59,109 bases of DNA, from the NCBI GenBank assembly GCA_030673825.1, contig JAUTCS010000035.1, positions 1 to 59,109 on the forward strand, in the 5' to 3' direction. Each line of letters begins with the position of its first letter. Position 1 is the first letter of the stretch. The position numbers and the translations under genes were made by a program. Positions 44,915-54,058 of this stretch are shown one piece after another. Source of the stretch: Verrucomicrobiota bacterium JB024. GTDB taxonomy: Bacteria > Verrucomicrobiota > Verrucomicrobiia > Opitutales > Cerasicoccaceae. The notes below the pieces were generated by a model that was not told where the DNA came from, made no database searches, and was given only the letters and a program-made list of their open reading frames with translations.

Positions 44915-45700
44915 ATGAGCCTGCTTCTCGGAAAAACCGCCGTGATCACCGGCGCGGCCCACGGCATCGGCCTCACCATCGCCCAGACCTTCGCCCGCGA
45001 GGGCGCCCGTATCGCCATGGGCGACATCGATCTGCCCGCGCTGGAGCGCGAGGCGGCGGCCATCCGGCAACAGTACGCCGTCGAGGTGCGCGCCGTTGCC
45101 TGCGATGTAACCTCCAGTACCGAGGTCGGGCACTTGATCGCCACGGCGGTCGAAGAGCTGGGCGGCTGCGATATTTTAGTCAACAACGCCGCCGTCGCCC
45201 TCGGAGGCACGATCACCGACATGTCCGAGGAGGACTGGCAGCGCGTGCTGAACACCAACCTCACCAGCGCCTTCCGGACGATCCGCGCCGCGCTCCCCCA
45301 CATGCTGGCAAAAGGCGTGGGCAGCATCATCAACATGGCCTCCACCCAGGCCCACCGCAGCTGGCCGCACTGGACGGCCTACGCCGCCGCCAAGGGCGGC
45401 CTGCTCGCCATGACCACCCAGCTCGCGGGCGAGTTCGCCGCCCGCGGCATCCGCGTCAACGCGCTCTCGCCGGGCGCGATCAACACCCCGATGAACGAAC
45501 GCCGCATGCGCGAAGAGGGGCCGGAGCTGCACGAACGCCTCAGCGCGATGCACGCGATGGAGCGCATGGGTGAGCCGGACGAGGTCGCCGCCGCCGCGCT
45601 TTTTCTGGCCAGCGACGCCGCCAGTTTCATCACCGGACAGGACATCAAGGTCGATGGCGGCCTGTGCACCCTGCCCCGCTACCACGAACCCGAACAGTAA
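44915..45700 (+). CDS. Short-chain dehydrogenase/reductase (SDR)
   Basis: A 261-residue classical SDR from ATG 44915; the frame opens at 44858, but only 44915 gives the usual N terminus 'MSLLLGKTAVITGAAHGIGL'. The TGxxxGxG motif is 'TGAAHGIG', with NNAA-type 'ILVNNAAVALGG', catalytic Ser 'SIINMASTQAH', and Tyr-x-x-x-Lys in 'TAYAAAKGGLLAMT'. C-terminal 'SFITGQDIKVDGG' completes the family. It probably oxidises a sugar or hydroxy acid with NAD(P). It heads an operon with the CoA-transferase, seven bases from it. Confidence 0.88.
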   Translation: MSLLLGKTAVITGAAHGIGLTIAQTFAREGARIAMGDIDLPALEREAAAIRQQYAVEVRAVACDVTSSTEVGHLIATAVEELGGCDILVNNAAVALGGTITDMSEEDWQRVLNTNLTSAFRTIRAALPHMLAKGVGSIINMASTQAHRSWPHWTAYAAAKGGLLAMTTQLAGEFAARGIRVNALSPGAINTPMNERRMREEGPELHERLSAMHAMERMGEPDEVAAAALFLASDAASFITGQDIKVDGGLCTLPRYHEPEQ

Positions 45701-45707
45701 TTTCCCC

Positions 45708-46931
45708 ATGCCCCAAGCCCTCGACGGACTCAAGGTCCTGGACTTCACGCAACTGCTCCAGGGCCCTTACGCCACGCAGATGCTCGGTGACCTCGGCGCC
45801 GATGTCATCAAGATCGAAAAGCCCGGCAGCGGGGACATCTACCGCAAGCTGACCTTTTTCAATGAATGGATCGGCGGCGACGAGAGCCTGTGCTTCCTGC
45901 CCTGGAACCGCAACAAGCGCTCCCTCGCCCTCGACCTGAAAAGCTCGGAAGCCGCCGACGTCATCCAGCGCCTGGCCCGCGAGGCGGACATCGTCGTGGA
46001 AAACTTCCGGCCCGGCGTGATGGACCGCCTCGGCTACGGATACGAGGCCCTGCATAAACTTAACCCGCGGCTCATCTATTGCTCGGCCACCGGCTGGGGA
46101 CCGGACGGCCCCTACCGCGACCGGCCGGGGCAGGACCTGCTCGTGCAGGGGCTGGCCGGCGTGGTCATGGCCAGCGGCCAGCGCAGCCACGGTCCCGTCG
46201 CCGTGGGCACGGCGCTCAGCGACCAGCTCGGCGCCCTGCACATCGTTTACAGCGTACTGGCCGCGCTCTATTACCGCGAAAAAACCGGCCACGGCCAACG
46301 CATCGAGGTCAACCTGTTGCAATCCGTGCTGGCCTACTGCATGCAGGACTTTTTCACCGTGCACAACGGCGGGCGCAGCTTCGAGCGGCCCGACTCGGGC
46401 ATCGCTCATCCCGGCAACGGCGCCCCCTTCGGCATCTACCGCACCGCCGACGGCTACCTGTCCATCGCCATGAACCCGTGGTCGAAGGTCGTCGAAGCCC
46501 TCGGCGAGCCCGACCTGCTGCGCTATGACGATCCGCAGGTGCTCTTCGACCAACGCGACGAGGTTTTTCACGCCATCGAGGCCGTCACCGTCACGCGCAC
46601 CACCGCCGACTGGCTCGACATCATGCTCGCGCTCGACCTGTGGGTCGCCCCGGTCAACGAACAAAAGGATGTCGCCGACGATCCGCAGGTGCGACACCTG
46701 CACGCCTTTCGCGAGATCGAACACCCCAAGGCCGGACGCCTGCACGTGACGGACATTCCCTTTCGCATGAGCGAAACGCCCGGCGACATCCGCCGCCCGC
46801 CGCCGCTCATCGGCGAGCACAGCCGGGAGATTCTGGAAGAATGCGGACTCAGCCCCGAGCAGATCGACGCGCTTTACGAAAAGGGCACGGTGACGACCGA
46901 AGCCCTCACTCCCAGCCCCTCCCAGCCATGA
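45708..46931 (+). CDS. CaiB/BaiF-type (family III) CoA-transferase
   Basis: A 407-residue enzyme. Start ATG 45708 is chosen because 'MPQALDGLKVLDFTQLLQGP' is the usual N terminus; the frame open before it is a shadow of the SDR gene. Family features: 'ATQMLGDLGADVIKIEKP', 'RNKRSLALDLKSSEAADVIQ', 'DIVVENFRPGVMDRLGYG' (catalytic Asp follows later in 'GQDLLVQGLAGVV') and 'SPEQIDALYEKGTV' near the end. It moves CoA between carboxylates, for instance from succinyl-CoA to a substrate acid. It overlaps the enoyl-CoA hydratase start by four bases (ATGA). Confidence 0.88.
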   Translation: MPQALDGLKVLDFTQLLQGPYATQMLGDLGADVIKIEKPGSGDIYRKLTFFNEWIGGDESLCFLPWNRNKRSLALDLKSSEAADVIQRLAREADIVVENFRPGVMDRLGYGYEALHKLNPRLIYCSATGWGPDGPYRDRPGQDLLVQGLAGVVMASGQRSHGPVAVGTALSDQLGALHIVYSVLAALYYREKTGHGQRIEVNLLQSVLAYCMQDFFTVHNGGRSFERPDSGIAHPGNGAPFGIYRTADGYLSIAMNPWSKVVEALGEPDLLRYDDPQVLFDQRDEVFHAIEAVTVTRTTADWLDIMLALDLWVAPVNEQKDVADDPQVRHLHAFREIEHPKAGRLHVTDIPFRMSETPGDIRRPPPLIGEHSREILEECGLSPEQIDALYEKGTVTTEALTPSPSQP

Positions 46932-47707
46932 ACGCAGCTCCCCTCCTCCTCTCGGTCGAAGACCGTGTGGCCACCCTCACCTTTAACCGGCCCGACAAAC
47001 TCAACGCCATGAACGCGCGCATGATGGACGCGCTGCTGGAGGCACTGGAGCACACGCAGACCGACGAGGAGGTGCGCGTGGTCGTCATCACCGGCGCGGG
47101 CAAGGCCTTCATGGCCGGGGCCGACATCACCGAGTACGCGCAGCAGGACCGCGCCGACTTCAACCGCTTCCAGTCTCGCGGACGCTCCGTCTATGCCGCC
47201 ATCGAGGGGCACCGCTGCCCGGTCATCGCCGCAGTCAACGGCTACGCCTTCGGCGGGGGGCTGGAGATCGCCCTGGCCTGCGACCTTATCCTCGCCGCCG
47301 ACGGCGCCCGCGCCGGCCTGCCCGAGATCCAGCTCAACCTCATCCCCGGCGGCGGCGGCACTCAGCGCCTGCCGAAAAAAATCGGCCTCAACCGCGCCCT
47401 GGAGATGCTGCTAACCGGCCAGCCCGTCGAGGCGCAAACGCTCGCGGCCTGGGGACTGGTCAACCATGTCTTTGCGCAGGAAACCTTCGCCGCCGAGGTC
47501 CGGGACTTTGCCAAAAAGATCGCTCAACGCGAACCCTCCCCGGTGCGCATGCTCAAGCAACTGGCCCACGCGGCCTGGGGCGGCGTGGACGCCGCTCACC
47601 TGGCGATGGAGACCCAACTGCTGGAGGGCTACTACCTCTCCGAGGCCGGGCAGCGACAAATCCAGGCGTTCTACCAGCGCAGCCTTCAGCGGCAGGCCCG
47701 GTCATGA
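46928..47707 (+). CDS. Enoyl-CoA hydratase/isomerase-family protein
   Basis: A 259-residue crotonase. N terminus 'MNAAPLLLSVEDRVATLTFN' is followed by 'RPDKLNAMNARMMDALLEAL', an oxyanion-hole part 'GAGKAFMAGADITEYA', 'GYAFGGGLEIALACDLILA' and the Glu-bearing 'AGLPEIQLNLIPGGGGTQRL'. The family hydrates or isomerises CoA thioesters. The ATG overlaps the CoA-transferase stop and its own stop overlaps the next start, so the four genes 44915-48855 are one operon. It probably acts on the thioester made by the transferase. Confidence 0.88.
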   Translation: MNAAPLLLSVEDRVATLTFNRPDKLNAMNARMMDALLEALEHTQTDEEVRVVVITGAGKAFMAGADITEYAQQDRADFNRFQSRGRSVYAAIEGHRCPVIAAVNGYAFGGGLEIALACDLILAADGARAGLPEIQLNLIPGGGGTQRLPKKIGLNRALEMLLTGQPVEAQTLAAWGLVNHVFAQETFAAEVRDFAKKIAQREPSPVRMLKQLAHAAWGGVDAAHLAMETQLLEGYYLSEAGQRQIQAFYQRSLQRQARS

Positions 47708-48855
47708 GCGAGCCCGTCACGTTGCGGGGCATTACCTGGGATCATCCCCGTGGTTATGCGCCCCTGCTCGCTTCGGCCGACGCCTACGCGCAGGATCACC
47801 CGGTCCGGATCACGTGGGACAAGCGCTCGCTCAAGGACTTCGGCGACGCGGACCTGCGCGAGTTCGCCGCCGCTTACGACCTGCTCGTGATCGACCACCC
47901 GCACGCCGGGGTGGCCGCCGCCTCCGGCGCACTGATGCCGCTCGATACGCTTCTCGCTCCCGGCCAGCTGGCGGCGTTTGCCCAGGATTCGCTCGGGCCC
48001 TCTTTCGCCAGCTACCGCTTCGGCGGTCATCCATGGGCCCTGCCGGTCGATGCCGCCTGTCAAGTCGCCGTGCACCGCCCCGACCTGCTGCCCGCCGAAG
48101 CGCTCCCGCGCACCTGGGAGGAGGTCGACGCCCTGGCAGAACAGTTGCGGACCAGCGGGCAATTCGTCGGCATGGCCCTCTGCCCCACCGACGCGATGTG
48201 CAGCTTCCTCACCCTGTGCGCGCAAAACGGCGCCCGCTTCGCCGACGACGCCTCCGCGCTGGCTTCGCCCGCGTGTATCGAACATTCACTACGCCAGTTA
48301 CGGACGCTGGCCGGAGTTTGCCATCCCGATTGTCTTTCCTGTAACCCAATCGCCGTGCTTGAGGCCATGAGTAAAGGCGCCCCCATCGCCTACGCTCCGA
48401 TGCTTTTCGGTTATACTAACTACGCCCGCCCCGGCTACCGCCCCCACGGGCTGCGGTTCGCCGCCATCCCCGGCGCCTCCCGCGCGCTGCTCGGCGGAGC
48501 CGGGCTGGCCGTTTCTGCTCACTGTCCGCATCCGAGCGTCGCGGCCGCCTACGCCGCCTTTGTCTGCGGGAGCGAGTTTCAGAAATCCGGCTACGTCACC
48601 GCAGGCGGACAACCCGCAAGCCTCGCCGCCTGGGAAAACCCGCAAGCGGACGCAAGCGCGGGCGGCTTTTTCACCCAGACCCGCACCACGATCCAGCAAG
48701 CCTGCGTGCGCCCCCGCGCCGCCTATTGGCCCCAGTTCCAGGAATGGCTCGGCGAGAGAATCCACGCGTTCCTCCTCAATAGAGAGTCGCCCGAAACGAC
48801 AGCGGCAGTGATTCTAGAGACGCATCAGATTTGCGCCCAAAGAGGACATCCATAA
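47704..48855 (+). CDS. Solute-binding-protein-like protein without export signal
   Basis: A 383-residue protein resembling ABC-transporter extracellular solute-binding proteins. It has a beta-start 'VTLRGITWDHPRGYAPLLAS', the body 'LLVIDHPHAGVAAASGALMP', and late 'KSGYVTAGGQPASLAAW', all typical of the sugar-binding type. No signal peptide or lipobox is visible, and the start overlaps the enoyl-CoA hydratase stop by four bases. It may be a cytoplasmic ligand sensor or a binding protein with a lost signal, since no permease genes are nearby. A protein with this fold in a CoA-transferase operon is unusual. Confidence 0.6.
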   Translation: MSEPVTLRGITWDHPRGYAPLLASADAYAQDHPVRITWDKRSLKDFGDADLREFAAAYDLLVIDHPHAGVAAASGALMPLDTLLAPGQLAAFAQDSLGPSFASYRFGGHPWALPVDAACQVAVHRPDLLPAEALPRTWEEVDALAEQLRTSGQFVGMALCPTDAMCSFLTLCAQNGARFADDASALASPACIEHSLRQLRTLAGVCHPDCLSCNPIAVLEAMSKGAPIAYAPMLFGYTNYARPGYRPHGLRFAAIPGASRALLGGAGLAVSAHCPHPSVAAAYAAFVCGSEFQKSGYVTAGGQPASLAAWENPQADASAGGFFTQTRTTIQQACVRPRAAYWPQFQEWLGERIHAFLLNRESPETTAAVILETHQICAQRGHP

Positions 48856-49254
48856 TCCAGTTCTCAAGGTATTTACGGTTCAGGCAGACAACTGAAAGCT
48901 CACCTATCTCAGTTTGTTCGAAGGAGTTCCTCATGAAAGAGTAGGAACGCAGGCGTCAGTATGCGCGTCAGTGTGAAACGTAACAAGAGTGGGAAAAGAT
49001 ATTTTCTACCAAGACCCCGGTAGAGGAGACACTTTTGGGCTGCATATGCCAACGCAAGCATTGATACGAATGCCTGCACGAATATGGAGGTGAGCTGAGT
49101 GATAATCGGGTAATTCGGAAGGTTGGGCTTTCCCTATTTGGGCAGGCACTTGTGCGATATGATGTCCTTACACGTAAGGGGTAAGGCGTCCCGCTCAAAA
49201 AAACGCCAAGTGCGTTTTGAAGACTAAAAAACCGCGCCTCGTCGCGCCCGTATC
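48856..49254. other. oriT: Noncoding region upstream of the relaxase; candidate oriT
   Basis: This 399-bp gene-free stretch lies between the last cargo gene and the MobF relaxase. It holds a perfect inverted repeat CCTTAC-AC-GTAAGG (49166-49179), a second GTAAGG copy just after, and a hairpin AAAACGC/GCGTTTT (49200-49218). MobF systems usually carry their origin of transfer next to the relaxase gene, and such repeats near a nick site are usual. No consensus nick site could be confirmed, so the oriT call is inference; the relaxase promoter must also lie here. Confidence 0.35.
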
Positions 49255-51996
49255 ATGCTCACGCCTAAGGCCCAGTTCAACCTCAAGAATGCGAAGCAAT
49301 ACTTTCGTGAACACTTGAAAGTCGGCGATTACTACGCCGAGGATGATGCCATCCAGGGTGAATGGTTCGGCCTTGGTGCCGAGCGCTTGGGGCTGCAAGG
49401 TGCGGTCTGTGAGCGCGAGTTCATGGAGCTGTGTGAAGGCAATAATCCGGCCACTGGAATGCGCCTGACGCTGCGCAAAAATACGACCCGACAGGTCGGC
49501 GATCGGGAGGTAGCGAACCGGCGCATCTTCTACGACTTCACGATCAGCCCGCCCAAAAGCGTCTCACTGGTGGCACTCTTCGAAGACAAACGGCTGATCA
49601 AAATTCACGACGAAGCCGTGAAAAAAGCGATGCGGGAATTGGAGATGTTTGCCATGACCCGCGTGCGCAAATTGGGGCGCAGTGACGACCGCGAAACCGG
49701 CAACGTGATCGGGGCGTCCTTCCGCCATGAAACCAGCCGTGCGCTAGATCCGCACCTGCACACGCACTGCGTCATCATGAACGCGACCTTCGACCCGGTG
49801 GAGAAACGCTGGAAGGCGTTGCAGAATTACGAGATGCTGAAGGCCCAGAAATTCATCGAGCATTACTACTACCATGAGCTCGCCAAAGAACTGCACCGGC
49901 ATGGTTATGCGATTGAAAATAATGCCCGAGATTTTGAGCTGAAGGGCGTGTCCCCGGAACTCATCGAGCGATTCTCGAAGCGTCACCTGGAAATCGATGA
50001 GGGAGTAAGGGAGCATCTGTCGAACGGGAAACGTCCCGGCAATATCCAGGAACTGCGGGCGCAGATTGCGCATGAAAACCGCGCCCGGAAAATCCATACA
50101 TTTCCGCCGGAAAAACTGCACGAGCTCTGGCGGCAGCAGATGTCCGATGACGAACGCTCGTCGATTGCGGTCGGCAGCCTGACGCGGGGTGATCTGAATA
50201 ATGAGGCTGATATTCCGGCGCTAGTGGACTGGTCCGAGGCGCACGTTTTTGAGCGCAAATCCGTAGCCGAAGATTACCGGCTCAAGGCTGCCGCGCTCGC
50301 ACGGGGACGGGGCAAGGATTTCACACTGGAGGAGCTCCACGCCGAAATCGAACGGCGCGATTATCTGCGCGATGCCTATCACCCGCACTGGGTGAGCACG
50401 AACCAATTGCGAGAGCGCGAACAGGAGATCGTCAACATGGCGGTGCTGGGCGTGAACAGCCACCCGCCGTTCTGTGAAAATTACCAGCCCTCCCCCGCCC
50501 TTTCCGATGAGCAGAAAGCCGCCGTTCAAGCACTGCTGGTGAGCGAGCATTTCGTGACGCTGTTCCGGGGCGGAGCCGGAACCGGCAAGACCTTCACCTT
50601 GCAGGAGGTGGACCGGGGGTTGCGGCAGGCTGGCTTCCAGACGCTCGTCCTGGCCCCGCAACGTCAGCAGGTGCTCGGGCTTCAGCGCGACGGATTCGAG
50701 GCGCAGACATTGGCCCGATTTCTCGCCGAAAAGAAGCTGCCCGCAAACGCCGTCGTCATTGTAGATGAAGCCGGGCAGATCGGTGGCAAACAGATGCATG
50801 AACTGCTCTCGACGCTGGAGGTCAGCCGCACGCGCGTCATCCTCTCGGGCGACACCCGCCAGCATGGCGCGGTGGAAGCCTCCGATGCCCTGCGAGCGCT
50901 GGAAAAGTTTTCCGCTTTGCAGCCGGTCGAACTGAACACGATCCGTCGCCAGGACCCCCGGCTGGGCCGGGACGAATTGGAACGCGCCTTCATCGGCGAA
51001 TACCGCGACGTGGTCAAAGCGGCCTCCGAAGGCAAAGCTTTCGAATCTTTCGAGCGGCTGGACGCAATGGACTGCGTCGAGGAACTGGACGGTGACGAGC
51101 GGCGCGAAGCGCTGGCTTTCGATTACGTTGAGGCTCGGAAGGCCGGAGAAAAAACGCTCGTCATCTCGCAGACCTGGGATGAAATCCACGCCATCAACGC
51201 GGCGGTACGCCAGCGCCTCAAGGAAGAAGGACTGCTCGGCAAGGATGTCCCGGTGACGCTCTACGAAGGCCGCGATTTGGACTCGGCCCAAAAGCAGGAT
51301 GCTCGGTATTACCACTCCGGCGATCACATTTATTTCATCCGCAAGTACGGGCGTTTCGCCAAAGGCGATCTGGTCCCGGTTGAATCCGTCGATGAAAACT
51401 CCCTCACCCTCTGCAAAGACGGCAAGGCCTCTGCCGTCAGCCTGAAGCAGGCTGAGCACTTCGTGGTGGTCCGGCCCCACGAAATCGCACTGGCCCGGGG
51501 TGACCGACTCCAGTTGAAGTTCAACGGGCACTCGGTGGACGGCAAACCGCTGGTCAACGGTGAACTCGTCACCGTGGCGCGGATTTTCAAGAACGGGCAC
51601 CTGTCCGTGGTGGATGACCGGGGCGTGCGCAAGACGCTCGCGGCCAATCAGCGCCTGGCCAACCTCGGCTATGCCGTCACCTCCTACGCCTCGCAGGGCA
51701 AGACCGTCGATACGGTGCTCTTCAGCGATTCACAGAACCGCGCCGCCACGGATCGGCGGCAGTGGTACGTCACCATCTCGCGGGCGCGCCGGAAAATCAA
51801 AATCTACACCGCCGACAAGGAGTCCCTGCGCGAGAACCTTCTGCGCTCCGGCGACGAACCACTCGCCATGGACTTGGAAAGCACTTCGCCACGGAAAGAC
51901 GTTGCGGTCAAGTCACCGCCGCCGCGCCGGTCTCGGATCGATGACGACTATTCGCTTCCCTCCGGCCCGAACCAGTCGCACGGGATCAGCCTTTAG
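49255..51996 (+). CDS. MobF-family relaxase/helicase (TrwC/TraI type)
   Basis: A 913-residue conjugative relaxase. The catalytic tyrosines Y26-Y27 ('VGDYYAED') and the three-histidine metal site H158 with H167-x-H169-x-H171 ('RHETSRALDPHLHTHCVIMN') are intact. The C-terminal half is a superfamily I helicase: Walker A about 439-448 ('RGGAGTGKTFT'), 'VVIVDEAGQIGGKQMHEL', 'RVILSGDTRQHGAV' and 'GYAVTSYASQGKTVDTVLFS'. It nicks and unwinds the transferred strand. It starts the plus-strand transfer block, together with the small protein and coupling ATPase. MobF relaxases are well known from proteobacterial plasmids. Confidence 0.92.
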   Translation: MLTPKAQFNLKNAKQYFREHLKVGDYYAEDDAIQGEWFGLGAERLGLQGAVCEREFMELCEGNNPATGMRLTLRKNTTRQVGDREVANRRIFYDFTISPPKSVSLVALFEDKRLIKIHDEAVKKAMRELEMFAMTRVRKLGRSDDRETGNVIGASFRHETSRALDPHLHTHCVIMNATFDPVEKRWKALQNYEMLKAQKFIEHYYYHELAKELHRHGYAIENNARDFELKGVSPELIERFSKRHLEIDEGVREHLSNGKRPGNIQELRAQIAHENRARKIHTFPPEKLHELWRQQMSDDERSSIAVGSLTRGDLNNEADIPALVDWSEAHVFERKSVAEDYRLKAAALARGRGKDFTLEELHAEIERRDYLRDAYHPHWVSTNQLREREQEIVNMAVLGVNSHPPFCENYQPSPALSDEQKAAVQALLVSEHFVTLFRGGAGTGKTFTLQEVDRGLRQAGFQTLVLAPQRQQVLGLQRDGFEAQTLARFLAEKKLPANAVVIVDEAGQIGGKQMHELLSTLEVSRTRVILSGDTRQHGAVEASDALRALEKFSALQPVELNTIRRQDPRLGRDELERAFIGEYRDVVKAASEGKAFESFERLDAMDCVEELDGDERREALAFDYVEARKAGEKTLVISQTWDEIHAINAAVRQRLKEEGLLGKDVPVTLYEGRDLDSAQKQDARYYHSGDHIYFIRKYGRFAKGDLVPVESVDENSLTLCKDGKASAVSLKQAEHFVVVRPHEIALARGDRLQLKFNGHSVDGKPLVNGELVTVARIFKNGHLSVVDDRGVRKTLAANQRLANLGYAVTSYASQGKTVDTVLFSDSQNRAATDRRQWYVTISRARRKIKIYTADKESLRENLLRSGDEPLAMDLESTSPRKDVAVKSPPPRRSRIDDDYSLPSGPNQSHGISL

Positions 51997-52034
51997 CCAT
52001 TTTCACCACAACTCACCCTCAACCCATCCCAATC

Positions 52035-52412
52035 ATGTCATTAGCCGAAAACGTCCAAAAGAAACTCGAAGCCTACCGCGCCGACGGGAGCCATTGCCAC
52101 GCCTCCGGGCTCCATCGGCAGAAGCGCACATCGCTCGCCATCATCACCCGCGACGGGCGGCGCTGGAACATGCCGTGGGCGCATCTGTTCTTCTCCTACT
52201 TCGATGCCCAGCCGGGCGCGGAGAACATCCATCTTAGCTACCGGACGCACGAGGTCACGGTCGAAGGCGAGCACTTGCAGGAACTCGCCGCCGAAATCGA
52301 GCGCTCCGAAGTCGAATGGATGCAGGCCTGCACGGAGGCATCGGACCGCGCCCACGATTCGGGCAGGCCCTTCATCACCAAGATCACCGTGTCAGAAAAG
52401 GGTAAACTTTAG
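52035..52412 (+). CDS. Small hypothetical protein between relaxase and coupling protein
   Basis: A 125-residue protein I do not recognise. It opens 'MSLAENVQKKLEAYRADG', similar to the N terminus of the protein encoded at 10470-10841. The middle has an odd His/Trp-rich beta-like stretch 'TRDGRRWNMPWAHLFFSYFD', and it ends with charged helices. It lies 38 bases after the relaxase and 56 before the coupling gene, on the same strand, so it is probably an accessory transfer protein. Confidence 0.55.
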   Translation: MSLAENVQKKLEAYRADGSHCHASGLHRQKRTSLAIITRDGRRWNMPWAHLFFSYFDAQPGAENIHLSYRTHEVTVEGEHLQELAAEIERSEVEWMQACTEASDRAHDSGRPFITKITVSEKGKL

Positions 52413-52468
52413 GCTGCTGGCCACATGGCCTTGTCTCCGCTCGGCAGGCAGCATAGACGTACTGCGTC

Positions 52469-54004
52469 ATGCCTTACGGGAACCTCATACTGAGCCTGTT
52501 CAGCGGAACGGTAGCTTATGTGCTGCTCGGGCGTTCTTCGCCCCTGATCCCTCCGGCCACCGGCTACATCTTCGGAACGCTCTCCGCGTGGCAATTCTTT
52601 CGCGAATGCCTGCGCCTGCATCTCGCGACGAGTGCCGACGCCAAGACCAAGCCGGACAGCAATCCGGTTGTTTTCCGCCTCGGGCGCTTCACCTGGCGAC
52701 AGTCCGAAGCGTGCCGTCACTGGTTCGTCTCCGGCCAGACCGGCAGCGGAAAGACCTTCTTCTTCCGGCGCATGATCTGGCAGCTGTGCGAGCACGTTCC
52801 CACCTGGGGCGGACTCGTGCTCGATGAGAAAGGCGCGTTCATCGAGGTGCTGCGCGGCATCTTCAAGCATCATCCGACGAAGGAGGAAAGCGACCTGATC
52901 GTCATCGAGGTGCGCTCGAACGACAGTCCCGCCGACTGGCAGCCGCCGGTCACGTTCAACTTTCTGGAGGTGCCAGGCATCCCCTACTCCAACCACGCCA
53001 AGACCATCGTCGATGTCGCCAGTTCGCTCCTCGGCAAGGGCAGCGAAAACCCGTATTTTCCGCAGCAGGCCACGATTCAGATCGAATGGGGCCTGCGCTG
53101 CCTGAAAGTCATCCGCGAGCCCGTCACGCTCAAGCGTTGCTACGAGTTGCTCACTAACGACGAGAATCTGAAGACGACCATGGATTTGCTCGAAGAGCTG
53201 AAAACACCGGAAGCGCGAACGGTCTGGTCGCATTTTCAGTCGAGCTACCTCAGTCTCAATGAGGACACCTTCCGGGGCGTGCAATCGAGCATCGCCGGAT
53301 ACCTGAGCTATTTTACCAGCCCGGAGATTGCGGAGGTCTTTTGCCCCAAAATGCCATCGACCCTCCGCCTGACCGACCTGGACGCAGGCAAAGTCGTTAC
53401 CGTCTCCCTGCCCCAGAAATACGCCGTCGAGCGCAAATACATCTACACGCTCCTGAAGCTGACGTTTTATAACCATGGCATCCAGCGCTTCGACCGTCCG
53501 CAGAGCGAACGTGACAGCCACAATCTGCTGGTCGGGCTTTTCGACGAGTTTCAGAAGGTGGCGACGGCCAGCGAGGCCGGGCTCAGCGACTACAACACCG
53601 TGGACACGCTTCGCGAAGCCAAGGTCATGGTCATGACCGGCACGCAGTCCACGCAGAGCCTCGTGCCGCCCATGGGCGCGGACAAGGCCAAGGTTTTCAT
53701 CGCCAACATGGCCAACCGGGTGATTTTCAAGGCCGCCGACGAGGAAAGCGCCAAGACCGCCGCCGACTGCCTCGGCAAGCATGAGGTCTGGCGTAAGTCA
53801 CACGGGGTCTCCGGCGGCAAGCGCTCCTTCAACAAGCACAAGGAAGACCGCTACTTCGTCCAGCCTCATGAATTCCGCAAGCTGCGGAAATTCGAGTGCG
53901 TCCTCCAGCACTGCGAAGGCCCTTGGCAGAAACTAACCCTCCCGCCCATCGGCCTCGACGGCAGAATCTGCGACTGGTGGGCGAAGGCCAAACGCAGGCG
54001 GTAG
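52469..54004 (+). CDS. Type IV coupling protein-like ATPase (TraD/VirD4-related)
   Basis: A 511-residue ATPase that would link the relaxosome to the secretion channel. An N-terminal membrane region (about 5-35, 'LILSLFSGTVAYVLLG') precedes Walker A at 89-96 ('GQTGSGKT'). Later conserved parts include 'WGGLVLDEKGAFIEVLRGIF', a Walker B-like 'LLVGLFDEFQKVATASEAG' and 'VMVMTGTQSTQSLVPPMGA'. It ends in a basic tail with 'KAKRRR'. Sequence is closer to TraD/TraG-like AAA proteins than to VirB4. The last 214 bases (53791-54004) recur in diverged form at 58844-59062. Confidence 0.82.
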   Translation: MPYGNLILSLFSGTVAYVLLGRSSPLIPPATGYIFGTLSAWQFFRECLRLHLATSADAKTKPDSNPVVFRLGRFTWRQSEACRHWFVSGQTGSGKTFFFRRMIWQLCEHVPTWGGLVLDEKGAFIEVLRGIFKHHPTKEESDLIVIEVRSNDSPADWQPPVTFNFLEVPGIPYSNHAKTIVDVASSLLGKGSENPYFPQQATIQIEWGLRCLKVIREPVTLKRCYELLTNDENLKTTMDLLEELKTPEARTVWSHFQSSYLSLNEDTFRGVQSSIAGYLSYFTSPEIAEVFCPKMPSTLRLTDLDAGKVVTVSLPQKYAVERKYIYTLLKLTFYNHGIQRFDRPQSERDSHNLLVGLFDEFQKVATASEAGLSDYNTVDTLREAKVMVMTGTQSTQSLVPPMGADKAKVFIANMANRVIFKAADEESAKTAADCLGKHEVWRKSHGVSGGKRSFNKHKEDRYFVQPHEFRKLRKFECVLQHCEGPWQKLTLPPIGLDGRICDWWAKAKRRR

Positions 54005-54058
54005 AATTTTCTAGGAACCGAAATTCAGGTTTAGCTACACCAGCCTATGCGTTCGTTA

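Noticed and set aside
45645-46820. Minus-strand open frame of 391 codons opposite the CoA-transferase
   Set aside because: The plus strand holds a full CaiB/BaiF enzyme with operon overlaps; the minus product is compositionally odd and domain-free.
21357-48855. A complete classical sialic acid (Nan) pathway
   Set aside because: Only a NanA-type domain, sialidase-like proteins, a symporter and a GntR regulator are present. No NanK kinase, NanE epimerase, NagA or NagB genes are seen, so the substrate remains open.
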